Source: Colius striatus (lineage: Eukaryota > Chordata > Aves > Coliiformes > Coliidae). Taken from it: a stretch of 64,000 nucleotides of DNA. The notes beneath the pieces are model-generated. The model had not been told where the DNA came from and made no database searches. It worked only from the letters and a program-made list of their open reading frames with translations. A program made the position numbers and the translations under genes. The stretch's first letter is position 1. Every line of letters begins with the position of its first letter. Of the stretch, positions 10,301-21,783 are shown one piece after another. The stretch lies in contig NC_084781.1 of NCBI RefSeq assembly GCF_028858725.1, forward strand, positions 6,456,513 through 6,520,512. Direction: 5' to 3'.

Positions 10301-12185
10301 CATGGTAAAGGTCACGGCCAGACCCAACAAGTGCCCCGCTTAACAACGGGGAGAAATGTTTTGCTGGGTAACCTTTCGTGGAAGGGGGTTTAATTGCACG
10401 CTGACAGGCGCTCAGGAGCCCCGTGGAAGCGAGGGACGGCACTTGAAGGGTCATTAACGGGCTCCTTGCAGCGTGGCCTGCAGCGGGGCTGCTGCACCCC
10501 AGGCCGATGCAGGTATGCGGGGTGAGGAGGTGCTGGGAAGAGGGGGATTTAGAGACCTTCACAGGCAGCTGCTGATTTTGGGGGTTAGAGGGCTTCTCTT
10601 GTCAGTGCAGCAGTGTTTTCGTACAGAGAACACAAGAGTTGCATGTGCACGTCAGAGCCAGCACTCCCTGGGCACCACCTCGGGGGTGCTGGTGGGTGGC
10701 AGGTGAAGGACGGGCTCTGTGGTTATTTGGAGATGAAAGCAGAGCACCTGGGGGGGAGGACACAGCTGCCACACATTACAGGAGAGCCTTTATGATGGTG
10801 CTGCCTGGGGCAGGCTGGTTTTGGCAGCAGGCACGTGAGCTGAGAGGAGTGAGGATGTTTTCTTGCAGGGAACATGGCATGTGGGGCATCCTGCACTGCT
10901 GTGCCCTCTTGCCCCTCTCAGCCGTCCAGCAGAGAGATGGCTGGGGCTGCTCTCAAGGCCTGGCTGGACACTGGGAGGCTACTGGAAGGTATGTGCAGTG
11001 CTTTCTCTCTTTTTAGCTTGGTGGTGTGTGTAAAAGTCACTGCAGCTTCTGATGCTCATGGAAACCAAAGAGAGAAGATGTAGTGCCATGCCCAAGCAGC
11101 CCCATGTCCTGCTGGGGGTCTGGGGCTGTGTCCAGGGCAGGGCTTTAACCAGCAAGGTCTGTAGCAATGGATTAAGGCTATCCCCGGATATACAGAGACT
11201 GTAGCTCTGCTGAATGGCCAGAGGACTTGGAGGTGGGGTAGCTGAAAGTGATAGTGGTGATAACTGAGCACTAATTACCTGCTGGAGGGGGCCAGAGGTG
11301 TCTGGGGTGGCACAAGAGGAGAGGCTGAGTCAGGAGACTCTGAGGGCTGGCTGTGATGCTTTCTTCCAGTCTGGCCCAGTGAGGGGACAGGGCTCAGAAC
11401 CTCTTCTGGGTGCAGGAGAAAGAAAGTTTGCCTCTTGGTGCTCAGCTTGTTTCTTATCAGCTCTGTTTGGCTGAGCTGAGCAAATCACTCAGCTCTGAAT
11501 GTGCTTCCTAAGTGCTTCTGTGCAGGGGGTGCCCCCTTCTCCAACCTGTAATGGCCCTGCTGATGTAGTACCTTAACAGGTTGCTTCCTCTGTCTATGCT
11601 CTTAATCTCATCTTTTCCAAAACTGCTTTGCCTTTATCTTTTGAGGCTGTAAATATCTATTTGCATCCCCTCGGTAATGTCCTGTTTCAGTTGCTGAGCA
11701 CTTACAATGCAGAAATTAATGTCTCAGCTTTAATGGCTGCAGGGAAAGTGAAGTGTGAGGTCTGCTGCAGCAGTTGTGCCCGAGCTACCTGGGTGTGGAT
11801 TTTGGCTGGAGGTCCCTGGGTGCTACAGGGAGCTCTGCACCCCCTGCAAAACAAGCCCTTCTCCCCCAGGAGCTGTTTGCTCTCCGGTGATTTGTGCCCT
11901 TCTCTCAGAGGTGGTCGGCAGGGATGGGGAGATCTTGTCAGAACGGGTGTTGCTTGCAAGGAGCATTGGCAGGAGCAATGAGCAGGGCCTAGAGTCTCTT
12001 TTGAAGCGTGCTGAGCACCCTTAGACCCTGACTTTGGGGGAGCACTGGGTGGAGTTTTGGCACTGAATGCTTCGGAGAGGTTTGTTGTCTGTGGTTCAGG
12101 CTGGACACAGAGCTGGTGAAACCCTGCCCTGGCAGCAGTGCTGGGTATGAAAGGGTAGGCAGCCCATCTCCTGTCCATCCTCGAC
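10300..12185. other. Gene-free stretch
   Basis: Mostly GC-rich filler. A modest AT-rich patch at about 11620-11745 includes the octamer ATTTGCAT (11659-11666) and 'gaaattaatgtctcagctttaatgg', and may be a minor element. A pyrimidine-rich segment near 11570-11640 precedes it. No gene is supported. Confidence 0.5.
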
Positions 12186-12640
12186 CCTGGCCTTGTTTTG
12201 TGTATTTATGTTTCAGCAGGAGCATAATATAAACAAAGCACCGCCGTAAAAATGTCAGGAGAAGTTCAAACCTATTCATTATCCATTTCTCTCGGATTAA
12301 AATCCCCATCAAGGCTGCCTGGGTTTGACTCGAGTCGCTTTCCTTTTAATGAGCGTGATGTAGAAGGTAAAAGATGCTAATTCATCCTTACATCTCCATC
12401 ATCTCCCGGCTTTCGCTATATAAAGCATCAAGGTCGCATTCTGGGGAAATGTCTTTTTTACCAAAGGTGCCATAATAATAATGAAGAAGCAATTTGTTTC
12501 AGCAAACTGCCTACAGTAATGAAGCTTAATTATAACTGTGTTATTAATACTGCTGCTTAAGGTAATTCGCTTCTGAGCGGGGCGCGGAACAGTAAACTAT
12601 AATTTAAACAAGAATCGAGGCCTCATTTAAATCATCAGCT
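12185..12640. promoter_or_regulatory. Large candidate conserved non-coding element
   Basis: A 450-bp block is AT-rich throughout, with 'aggagcataatataaacaaag' (12219-12239), 'ttttaatgagcgtgatg' (12344-12360), TATATAAA (12417-12424), 'ccataataataatgaag' (12470-12486), 'cttaattataactgtg' (12525-12540) and 'catttaaatcatcagc' (12624-12639). Its sharp edges, length and lack of low-complexity repeats are typical of constrained non-coding DNA. The TATA-like word has no convincing initiator downstream. Confidence 0.5.
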
Positions 12641-13320
12641 CTGCTGTGGGAAAAGGCAACTCGGAGCCTTGCTGTGCTCAGCCCTGCAGCCAGCCAGCCC
12701 TTCCCTCGGCCCAGGGCACCCCAGGCTGCTGCTGGCCTCCAGGGCACCGGGAGATCCGGCTGCCTCAAGGCAAGGCGATGGACGTGCCCCTGACAAGCGC
12801 TGAGGGGAGGCCGTGTGCCGCCCTGAAACCTCTCCCGTGTCTCCAGCGCCCGGCCTCGTCCCGCAGCCTTGCAGGGAACCCCAGAAACGCCTCTCTGGGA
12901 ATGGCTTGTTCCGTTCCTTCCGCTCCGTGATTTCAGGGCATGTGCCTGGGGGCTCGGGATCCTTGCGGCTTCCCAGGGCTTCGCATCACGTTGCTCCCCG
13001 CCTCCTGCCGTGCTCCTCGGCTCTGGATCTCTCTTTTCCAGGCTGAGCATCTCCATCCCAGCCCCTCCCTCCTCTCCCACCCTGCCAGAGGCACGCAGGC
13101 TGCTGCACGAGCTTCCCTCTCACATGCTCTTCCCTTGCTTTTCCAGGCCCTCACTTCCCCCTTCATCCGTAACGAGCTGCCTTCTCTTTGCACAGCTGTA
13201 AGCCCTGACATCCCCCTTCCCCGAATCCCTCATTAGTTCTGTTCCTTCCCTGTGCTCTCTCACCCCAAAGCCTCCTTTCCACTGCCTCTCCCTCCAGCAG
13301 CCCCAGCGCTCGTGCGCTCA
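12640..13320. other. Gene-free GC- and pyrimidine-rich stretch
   Basis: C/T-rich filler (especially 13020-13290) leads into a CpG island. The overlapping frames are compositional. Nothing is recognisable. Confidence 0.5.
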
Positions 13321-13610
13321 CACCGCCTCTGCCGAGACCAACGGCCCGAGACGTTCCTGCGTCGCCGATGGCTGCGGTGCCTCGCGATAACCCCGCTCGG
13401 GTGAGGAGTAAGGAGCTGCCCCATCTTCCTCTCCCCTCCCGTTCCCCTGCGGGGCGCGCTGTCAGAGCTGCGTTCCCAAGCGCTCAGCCATCCACGCCAA
13501 GCCCAGGCAGCCGGGTTTGCTCGGTGATTACAGCCCGGCTCGCCCGTGGCCCTGCCAGGTGTGGCTGTGCTCGGCGGGTGGCAGCGAGGAGGAGCGGGAG
13601 CTGTGGAGGA
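13320..13610. other. CpG island
   Basis: About 29 CpGs were counted by eye in roughly 280 bp. Inside it, an ATG at 13368 opens M-A-A-V-P-R-D-N-P-A-R and runs straight into a consensus donor GTGAGG at 13401. This looks like a short first coding exon, but position -3 of the ATG is C (weak Kozak) and no partner exon was found. An AT-rich block begins about 90 bp downstream. Confidence 0.6.
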
Positions 13611-13699
13611 GAAGTAAATAGGTGGAGTGTTTCTTCTGGGGAAGGAGAGAGACGGGGAGGGGGGGGAAAAAGCGCCTCCATCAGTGTTCCAGTCGGCTG

Positions 13700-13830
13700 C
13701 AACCTCCCGCAGGCTGTTTCATCTCATATTATCTGAGCTCCAAGGGGGTGTCCAATTTGAGGAACAATAACTATAAAGTCATTTACAGTCCCCCGCTGCG
13801 ACACAGCACATGATAGCCTGTGTAAAGCAG
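13700..13830. promoter_or_regulatory. Candidate regulatory element beside the CpG island
   Basis: 'catctcatattatctgagc' (13721-13739), 'gaggaacaataactataaag' (13759-13778) and 'tcatttacagtc' form a compact block. ACAAT and TTATCT give SOX- and GATA-like cores. The function is inferred from composition and position. Confidence 0.35.
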
Positions 13831-15260
13831 CAAACAGCCTTGATGGCCCCTTCTGCCGAGCCGGGCTGGGCGGCAGCGAGGGGTCAGAGCCTCCGGGGAG
13901 CCGGTGGCTCACGCACAGCCAGGGCAGCGCTGGGGCGCAGGATGGGACCCACTGTGATGCTGGGAAGGTCACCGGGGTGGCCACAGTGGCACAGAACTTC
14001 TCCGTGCCAGCCTTTCCCTCCCAGTTCCCTGCTGTCATGCTGCTCTGGAGCTGCAGCTGGAGTGAGCCCCTGCAAGCTGCTCCTGCAGCTAGTCAAGAGC
14101 ACAGGACGTTGGGAGAAAGGCCATAGCTTAGTGTCTTGCCTTTGGGAACGTGCTGGGGGGCTTCCTGCTCCGTGGCTGGGACTGGTGCTGGGGAGACTGT
14201 GCCTTGGAAAGCTCAATGGGAGGCTGAGCAAACCCTGATGCTGCCACGGCAGCAGCCCCATTGGCCTCTCCCTCCGTGGACGTTCCCCTGTGCCCTGTCT
14301 CCCCGTGGCTATCGGCTCAGCCACGCTGCTCCCCAGCCCTGGCACAACTCAAGGGCAGTCTCTTGGAGATGTTCCTGATGTTAAACACAGAGCAAACCTC
14401 TTCCAGCCTCAGAGCTGGACTCCTGCCTTTATCCCCAGGGTGTTCCCTCTGAGCTGGGGTGCACCTCACAAATCCTGACGTGGTTTCCAGAAGAAAATGG
14501 CCGTGTAGCTGTATTTTGTGAGGGGCTTTGGTGAGTGCTGAGGGCAGGCTGAGGCTGAAGCCCAGCACTGCTGGGACAGGACAAGCAGTGCAGGCAGCAG
14601 CACGGCACCAAGGGGGACAAACCCACTTTCTGCTCTTGCCCTCTACTGTGGCCCCTTCCAGGCACAGAGCTGAAGTGGGAATGTCTTTACTATGGATCCT
14701 CTCTACTGGAAAGAGGCCATCAGAGACTGCCTTGTAACCCCAGAGAGATCTAATCAGCCTTGCTTTGCCCCTCCAGGCTCGTTCAGCTGGCTTCCTCCCT
14801 GCTTGAAGGGGGCTATGTTAGGGACCCGTGGTGTCGTGTGGAGCTCAGCCGCGGTGTTGCTGGTGCTGGCTCAGCTCTGCTGCTGCCAGTCCCACGGGCA
14901 CCGGTGGCTGCTGCAGGGCTGGCTCATCCCATGCACTTCAGAGCTGAGCTCAACGACAGCCTTAATCCCTGGTAAGAGACTTGATCTCAGCAGGAGAGAG
15001 TCAACTGGCAAACACGGCGAGTGATATAAAGCAGCCCAGCGGGACTGAATGTGTTACCTAGAGATTATTTTGAGGAAAGCAGGGAAGAGGCAAGAACCAG
15101 GGGAAAATGGAAGGGAAAAAAACCCCCTCAGGTGCTGAGTTTCCTTGTGCATTTGTGTCACCTTGGCAAATGGTTCAAGTTCTTCAGACCAGAGCACGGG
15201 TGAGCTCCCTCCCTCCTTCCCTCCGGAGGCTGGGCTGAGATGAATACAGGGAGGACAAAC
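13830..15260. other. Gene-free GC-rich stretch
   Basis: Filler with no recognisable exon, RNA or repeat. The frames on both strands overlap extensively, which is the pattern expected by chance in GC-rich DNA. Confidence 0.5.
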
Positions 15261-15490
15261 CATAATGGATACACCTGTTAAATGGGGCTTAGAAAAAAGC
15301 CTTCTGCAGAAATACTCTTGCTAGGGCTGCCTTGAAGAATAAATTGAGTCAGAAAGAGGAACTCCATGACAATTTGTATGGATGTTGTACATGATTCAAT
15401 ACTGGGGGAGAGGGATGAACCTATTACAGTAATTAACTCACTGCACATCAAAGCAAATGTGCTATAGAAGCCTTTTCTATGCAGTGGTTC
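15260..15490. promoter_or_regulatory. Candidate conserved non-coding element
   Basis: The block contains 'gaataaattgagtcag' (15338-15353), 'ccatgacaatttgtatgg' (15364-15381), 'catgattcaatactgg' (15390-15405) and 'acagtaattaactcactg' (15426-15443). TAATTA and ACAAT cores are present. No frame is recognisable. Confidence 0.35.
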
Positions 15491-15799
15491 TATTCAGCTG
15501 AGGAAGAAAATGGGAAATATGGGGGAATTAAGTGTGTCCTCTCTGCTATTACTCTCCTCTGGCTTAAAGTGTCTTTCCAGAGGGCTTTACACCGGTGGGC
15601 TGCCTGGGAAACCCACTTTGGGCTCGCTGTGACCTCCCCAGAGCCTCTTCCAAGCTCCCTTCGTGGTGAGAAACCCCCGTGGGAGCTGCATGGAGCGTGG
15701 TGAGCAAAGCATCCGTGTCTGTCCAGAGCAGGTCCAGCTGGCCCAGACCAACACTAAACCAGAGTTTGCAAAGGGGAGAAAAAGTGGTTGGCAGGGACT

Positions 15800-15985
15800 T
15801 TGGGAAGAGCAGGAGTTTTAATTGGGTTTTATCTATTAGTTAATCAGCAAGTATTTTGGTGACAATTAGGTCAAAGCCTCTGGCATATCTGTTGAAGCAG
15901 CCATCCATCATTAGCCCTACCTGGGCTTGCAAAGTGGTATTTATGAGTTTCCAACTGGTGTAAAAGCCCTTCTAAGAAATTAAGG
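15800..15985. promoter_or_regulatory. Candidate conserved non-coding element
   Basis: 'gagttttaattgggttttat' (15812-15831), 'ttagttaatcagc', 'gacaattaggtcaaag' (15861-15876, with a GGTCA nuclear-receptor half-site) and 'catccatcattag' are packed in 180 bp. The homeodomain cores next to the half-site suggest an enhancer. Confidence 0.35.
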
Positions 15986-18370
15986 TGAAAAGCAGCCTGT
16001 TGACCATGGGGGGAAGGCTGTCAGCTGTGATTGATGGCTGGGAGTGAGGAAGAACAGCTGTTTATTGGGTCCAGCAAGGTCTGAAAGCCTTTGTCTGCTG
16101 GCAGCAGCTGCTCCTGGAATGAGTCAGTGTGGGGGTTTGTCCCGAGGGGTGAAGGAGCCGCTTTGGGCTTGTGCGGATGCTCTGAGGCCAGGGTCTGGTG
16201 TGGATGTGATGCTCTGCAGCCAAGCAGCAGAAGGACAGATGTCTGTGTCTCGTTGCAGCAGGAAGGAGGGCTGAGCTTTCCTGGTGCTGCAGAGCCCTTC
16301 TCTGCAGCTGCTCTCACCTCATTGCCTCAGTGAGAAAACAGCATTTTCCCTGAGCCGCTGCACGTGTGATGCTCGAAATGAAGATTCTTGGTGTGGCTTT
16401 GCCCAAACATGTTGAAGTCCTTGAAAACTCAGTTAGGTGCCAATGCTGTTCTCCTTTGGAAGAGGAGTAGCTCTGGTCCCTCTGGAGCTTGGGTAAAGCT
16501 TGGCACAGACAGGGCAGCTGATCCCTGGGAGATATGAAGAAGAAAAAGCTATTTAAGTGTCCTTTGGTTCCTTTTCCAGCTAATGCTGGTCCATCCCAAC
16601 TGAATGGATTTGTCAGAAGGGGATGAAGCTAAGTGGTGTGTGTCTGAATCTGAGTTGTACCATTGGCTAAAATCTGGGGGTTTTGGCTGTCAAAACAAGG
16701 AGATTAATTTATTGCAAGGAAACAAGAGACTGGAAAAGGAGCTCTGAGCAGGTTTTTAAGCTGTGAAGACAGAATACTTGGGTTGGTGTTACCTGGGCCT
16801 TGGGGTGTTTGCTGGCTCTCTTGTTTGGCTTCCTCAGGCACTGCCCTTCTGGATTGCTCAGTTTCAGACAGGCTTGCTTGTTTTTAACCTGCACAGTTCT
16901 AGGCAGGTAAGAGAATCATTTCTCTTCCAGTTTGAGCTTTCAGGTAAATCCCCCAACTGCAGAATTCAATTGCATCAAGAGAGTCCCAGGCCCTGACCTG
17001 CAGGGCATCTTTCAAGGTGTGTTTGCTCCTCAGGCTACATCAGATGATGTGGATAGAGCAGGAGGTCAGAATTTTCCCTGGGGTCTCGGGCAGAAAGCCT
17101 GGTGAGTTGGTTTTGTTGTCAGAGACCATCAAAGATGCTCAGACCAAAGCTGAGGACTTGGCACAGCTTGCTCTGCACATCAAAGGTGCTGCTGGGTGCA
17201 GCGTCCCTTTGCTGAAGGATGAGCCTGGGCAGCCTGTGCAGGGGTGCTCTGGCATCTCTGGCATCTAGGGAAGTGTAGCCTCCCCCCAGGGAGAGCAAAG
17301 TGCTGGAGAAGTGGGGCTGGGAAAGCGACTTGGTTGCACCTGAGAGCTTTTCAAGTGGGGTGAGCTGCTTGGTACAGGAACAGCGAAGCCAGACCTGACC
17401 TGCAGGAAGGTTTTGTACTCTGAAGGATTTCTGGGCAGGAAAGCAATAACTATGTAAATGAGCCCCCCCCCCCCCTTTTTTTTTTCCTTACATAATTCTG
17501 ACTGAAGAAATGTTAATTGGGCATCTTATTAACAGTTGGTTGCTGTCCTTCCAGGTCTTTGGGGAGCAGCGGAGGGAAGGGGCAGCTGCAGCAGCACACC
17601 AGGACGTGGGGCCAGGGACAGGAGCGAGGGGTGGTGGTGAGCCCACTCCCAGCGGGCTGGAGCCGGGCAGGATGGTGTCCTCAGAGCAGAACAGGAGCGA
17701 AGGAGGGACATCTTGAGCTGGAGCTGAATTGCAGAGGAGGTAAGGAAGTAATCGCTCTGAAATTGCAGGTGAGGGGAGGCTGTCATTGCTCTCGGGTGCC
17801 TGTGAGAGGAACCTGCAGACCTGGGGTGCGAGCACAAGGTCTTCCTCTCTAAAATGAGCATTCAGCCATTTCCCTGTCTGCAGGAGGCCGGGCAGCCACG
17901 AGCCCTCCTGCTCTCAGCAGCTGCAGCAGAGCCTGTGCCGCAGTAAACGTCTGGAGCTGCTGGGCACGCTGGGTACATCCCTCCTCTAGGTTAAGTGGTA
18001 ATTACTCCTAATTAGGAGCAAATAAATATTGTGTGTGCTTTGGACTGCTGCAAGTGACCAGCAGACACCCAGGACTGCTGGAGAGCCTCCTCACTGGCTG
18101 CGAGTCCTGGCTGGGGTTCTTGACCTCCCGCCGTGCCTCACCGCGAGGTAACTTCCCTCTGGCCCTTTGGCACCTTCTCCACGTTGGCAAGCATGGGTGA
18201 GAGTAGCTGCCCAGCTCACGGGGCTGATGGAATTACTGCCTGCTGGTGCCCATAGATGTTGTGTGCGCACTCTGAGCTCGTGCCACCGCGGGTCTGTGCC
18301 CGGGGACTCCTGCGCTGCCTCCTCCCCGCTTTGCGAGGCAGCCTGGCAGGGAGGGGGAACTGCAGCCCCA
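15985..18370. other. Gene-free stretch
   Basis: Mixed-composition filler. The frame at 17017-17268 follows an acceptor-like 'gtttgctcctcag', but its product (QTKAEDLAQLALHIKG segment) matches nothing I recognise and has no donor partner. The C13T10 run is listed separately. Confidence 0.45.
17463..17485 (+). repeat. C13-T10 homopolymer junction
   Basis: Thirteen C residues (17463-17475) are followed directly by ten T residues (17476-17485). It is a low-complexity pyrimidine tract prone to slippage and sequencing error, so its exact lengths should be treated as approximate. Confidence 0.9.
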
Positions 18371-18620
18371 GCTTTGCCTTTATTATGTGTCTGTTCTGTA
18401 ATAACCAGCAGTGGGTATTCGTTATTATTTAAACACCCCGGGCTTCTGAAGCCTTATTTAGGCGGCGTTTTTCCCCAGCATATGTTGGAATTTACAGTAA
18501 GTGCAGCCGCTCCACAGTCAACATTTGGTTTCTCTCAACCGCAGACTGCAGTGCTAATTAGGGGAGGGTTTCCCTTGTTATCACGAGGAGGTCAGGCACG
18601 GCAATTAGCATTTTGCAGAA
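18370..18620. promoter_or_regulatory. Candidate conserved non-coding element
   Basis: 'cctttattatgtgtctg', 'gttctgtaataaccagc' (18393-18409), 'cgttattatttaaacacc' (18420-18437), 'gccttatttaggcggcg', 'gaatttacagtaagtgc' and 'tgctaattagggg' (18551-18563) form an AT-rich island inside GC-rich sequence. A 227-codon frame overlaps it but has no recognisable domain. Confidence 0.4.
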
Positions 18621-19175
18621 ATCCGGGAACAGGGATGGGAGAGCTCAGCCACAGGAATGTGGGGGGAGAGCTCCTGGCATGGGGCAGAGGGGGCTCAGGA
18701 GCTCACCAAAGCCACAGTCCCCAGTCACCAGCGCTGGATGAGCTCTCCCAAAGGCTGACATGTGAGGAGGATGAAGGGGAAGGCATAGTAGTCCTCATCT
18801 GGGCTGCTGGGTGCAGGGTGGCTGTGCCTGCTGCTGCCTTTGCTTTCTGAGCACCCACCAGTTGTGTACGTGCTCCTCCGAAGTGAAGTGTCAGACTTGA
18901 TGGCAAAGCTTTGTAACTGCATTAATAATGAAGGGCTGGGTGGGTGCCCTTGATCATACACCCCTGGAAGGTGTCAGCCTGAGAAAAGCTTAATCAGTAG
19001 GGGCAGCAGAGCCCAGCCCAGAGTGTCTGTGCAGGGCAGGATGTGAAGCTTTCCAGGGCTTTGGGATTGAGGGGTGGATTTAAAGGTTTTCCTCCCACAA
19101 GCTGCCTCCCAGATGGTGACGGTGGCTTGGTGGGATGCAGAGCACCACAACCCCGCTCTCCAGGGCTGCCTCTGT

Positions 19176-19190
19176 ACACACACACACACA
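19176..19190 (+). repeat. Short (AC)n microsatellite
   Basis: Fifteen bases of alternating A and C. Too short to be highly polymorphic. Confidence 0.9.
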
Positions 19191-19289
19191 AGCCCGGCTG
19201 AGCAGAGGCAGAGCAGGTCCTCAGGCAGGGCCCAGGGAGTCAGCCCTGCTTGCTGGCTCGAGATAGCATCTGTGAGCCGCTCGAGCTGC

Positions 19290-19460
19290 TCGCAGCAACT
19301 GGAGTCTGTATTAATTGCAAGGAGAAGGGCTCCAAAGTTCAGGATGGGAGAGAGGGAGCTTTGATGTAGGAGGCTGTTGTCTCTGAATAAAGCTTTATAT
19401 GATTATGTAAAACATAAAGGGCATTAGTTAGGAAACTGCGCTGATTAATTTAAGAACTCT
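19290..19460. promoter_or_regulatory. Candidate regulatory element
   Basis: 'gtattaattgcaagg' (19308-19322) is followed by 'gaataaagctttatatg' (19385-19401) and 'cgctgattaatttaag' (19439-19454). AATAAA at 19386 is not preceded by a plausible terminal exon, so I do not read it as a polyadenylation signal. Confidence 0.3.
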
Positions 19461-20020
19461 GTCTTCTCGGGCTCTTCCCCCTCCTTTGTTTAACAAGTGA
19501 GGGGGAGGTAGAATCTCTTGAGAAATGAACCTTTTTCCTCCCAGGCTTGTGGCAAAGGGCTGCTGGTGGAAGGAGGAGGTGACACTGCTGCCTGACCTGG
19601 CCTTCAACAGCATCTGGGCAGCTCCGTGGGGCTGCAGAAGGACTGGTGCCCATCAGGCACCCATCAGCTGCCCCAGGTAGGAGAGCAGAGCTGGCACTGA
19701 AGGGGTTGATGCCCAGCAGCGTGTGTGTGCAGCCCTTTGCCCTGCCAGGCTCCAGGGTGACTGGTCCCAGCCCGGCCATGCTGCTGCCAGAGGTGTAATC
19801 AGAAGCACACCCTTCCCCCCTAATCGATAGGGACACCTAGAGGGGTCACCTAATTGGATCCTGCTCATCGAGAGGCCCTTGCAGTAAGAGACCCAACCAC
19901 ACCTCTTCAGACTGTCTGTGAGATGATAAATCATATTCTGAGCCCTGCTCAGCCTTCCCTCTGTCTCGATGCCTCATTGATCTGCTGCCGTGGCTCTGCC
20001 CTGCGTGAGCGAGGGAGGAG

Positions 20021-20095
20021 GCTGTGCCGTGCCGGGCTGTGCCGTGCCAGGCTGTGCCGTGCCAGGCTGTGCCATGCCAGCCTGTGCTGTGCCAG
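20021..20095 (+). repeat. Minisatellite, 15-bp unit, five copies
   Basis: Consecutive 15-bp units GCTGTGCCGTGCCAG run from 20021 to 20095: units 1-3 are nearly identical, units 4 and 5 diverged, and a partial sixth follows. Because the unit is a multiple of three, it produces repetitive peptides in open frames on both strands. These are artefacts of the repeat, not evidence of a gene. Confidence 0.9.
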
Positions 20096-20099
20096 GCTG

Positions 20100-21180
20100 A
20101 GCCACCCTGCCTTGCCTGGGGCAGGCAGTGCTGCAGGCTCCCAGGGATGTCCTTTTGTTGCTGTTCTTAGCAAGGAAACGGTTTGTTTTTTCAGCAGGGA
20201 AATTCACTAGGGTTTGTCTCTTTGTTTATTTGTGTTGGCAATGGGTTTGGAAACATTCCAGGGTGTTGGCTAAATACCAGCTAATGAAATACCAGCTTTG
20301 CCCAGCCACCAGCCCCTCTGTGCAGGCTGGGGTAGGAGCCTCACCTGCCCATTCTGCCCCACTTGCACCTCACAGTTCTTCTGGGTTCTCCAGAACCTGG
20401 GCTCCCCTTTTGTGCTCAGACTGGACTCAAAAGCCAGTTTCAATGGGAACAAGCTGTTCTGAATAAGATCCCATCTGTACGTGTGTGGCCACGATGCACA
20501 TCACCTGTGGGAATCTGTCTAAAGCAGCTCCTTCTCATCCTCCCTGAGCTGAGCAGAGCCATCTTCTGTCTTGCTGGGCTGGAGCAGGTGAGGGTCAGTG
20601 CTGGGAGAAGTCCCTGTCAGGCTGGGCAGCTCCTCCCTGCCGCTGCTGCCGTGGGGAACCGGGCTCTCTGCCATCCCCGGCCAGGTCCCGCTTTCTAAAT
20701 CACTCAGCCACCCTGATTTAGAAACTGCTTTGCCTGCCCTGCTCACCCAGCAGCCTGCAACCTCCCAGCCTCTAAATCTGCCTTGAAGGGATGGCTTCCA
20801 GCTGCAGCACGAGGAGGGAAAGGGGCTGATGTGCACAACGGTGGAAAAGCCAAAGCCACGGGAAATAAACCCAAACCTGGGCAGAGATGATGTGGGAGAA
20901 GCGTTTCGCAGTGGCTACGAGGCAGCTGTGGGATGCCTCCCTGGGACATCCCTCCCGCAGTTCAGGGTAATACCCCGTGACTCATGGCCCCTGTTGCTGC
21001 GGGGTTGGGCCGGGGGTGTGCTCCTGAGCTCGAGGAGAGCCGGAGGAGGCTGAGTCGGGGTGTGTGGGGCTCTGGCTGCCCACGCGCGGCTGCTGCCGCG
21101 TCCTTGGGAAAGCGCTGCCAGCTCTGAGAGGGCCGTGTGTGCTCCCACGGATACACCCAGAAGGGTGGCAGGGAGAGGAG
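20100..21180. other. Gene-free stretch
   Basis: Mixed filler. An AT-rich run near 20200-20290 ('gtttatttgtgttggcaatg') is weak. A small CpG-rich patch lies at about 20998-21120. There is no gene evidence. Confidence 0.5.
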
Positions 21181-21670
21181 AGGAAGTAATCACCACAGAC
21201 CCAAGATAAAAAATCATAATAATCAAAGACTAATCCTAAAAACTCTCCTTTAATCTTTGTGCTTACAGCCCTCGCCTGCCTTTCATCTAGGACTTTGCTG
21301 TTCTCTAGTTATGCCGCAGTTACAGACACCGTGAGGCTGGAAGAGGGGAAGAAAAGAGAAAAGATTAAATTAATGAGCAGGTAAGCAGGTCTATTATTTT
21401 GTCTGATCCTTCCTTCCTTCCTGCTAATTTCTCTGAGCCAATTTGGGAGGTAGAGCCCCACGTTAACTTTGCGACAGACTGCTGTATCTGTTCTCAGCCT
21501 TTAATATCTTTCAGATAAATGGTTTGAGTCCAATTTGCAGAGCTGCTGTAAGGAGCAGCGCAGCGAGGGTGTCTCTGCCAAGCCGGGGCATCTGACCAGG
21601 AAAGCATTTTCCTACATAAAAATGATGAAATGGATCCTTTGGGCTTCTGCTAATTAGATGTTTGCCACGC
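21180..21670. promoter_or_regulatory. Candidate conserved non-coding element
   Basis: A long AT-rich block includes 'gataaaaaatcataataatc' (21205-21224), 'aaagattaaattaatgagc' (21360-21378), 'gtctattattttgtctg' (21389-21405), 'cctttaatatctttcagata' (21499-21518) and 'ctgctaattagatg' (21647-21660). It borders the minus-strand exon candidate at 21784-22120, so part of the conservation signal here could also be exonic. Confidence 0.4.
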
Positions 21671-21783
21671 TGTAAGTATGCAACAGGGCAGCAGCATCGG
21701 TGGCTGCAGCGAACGGGACGGGCTCCGCTTGGAGTCGGTCACTGGGGAAAGCAACTTTGGGGCTGCAGGCAGGTCCTTGCCAC

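Noticed and set aside
11040..11100. Possible MIR-like 'gtgccatgcccaagc'
   Set aside because: Similarity is limited to a few words, without the diagnostic 'cccatttta' or 'aggtcac' blocks.
12417..12424. TATATAAA word
   Set aside because: It lies inside a broad AT-rich block and lacks an initiator or exon, so it is composition rather than a promoter.
18167..18850. 227-codon plus-strand frame
   Set aside because: It crosses an AT-rich candidate element and GC-rich filler without change in character. The product is low-complexity and resembles nothing known.
19386..19391. AATAAA as polyadenylation signal
   Set aside because: No terminal exon upstream and no GT-rich downstream element. The hexamer is expected often in AT-rich DNA.
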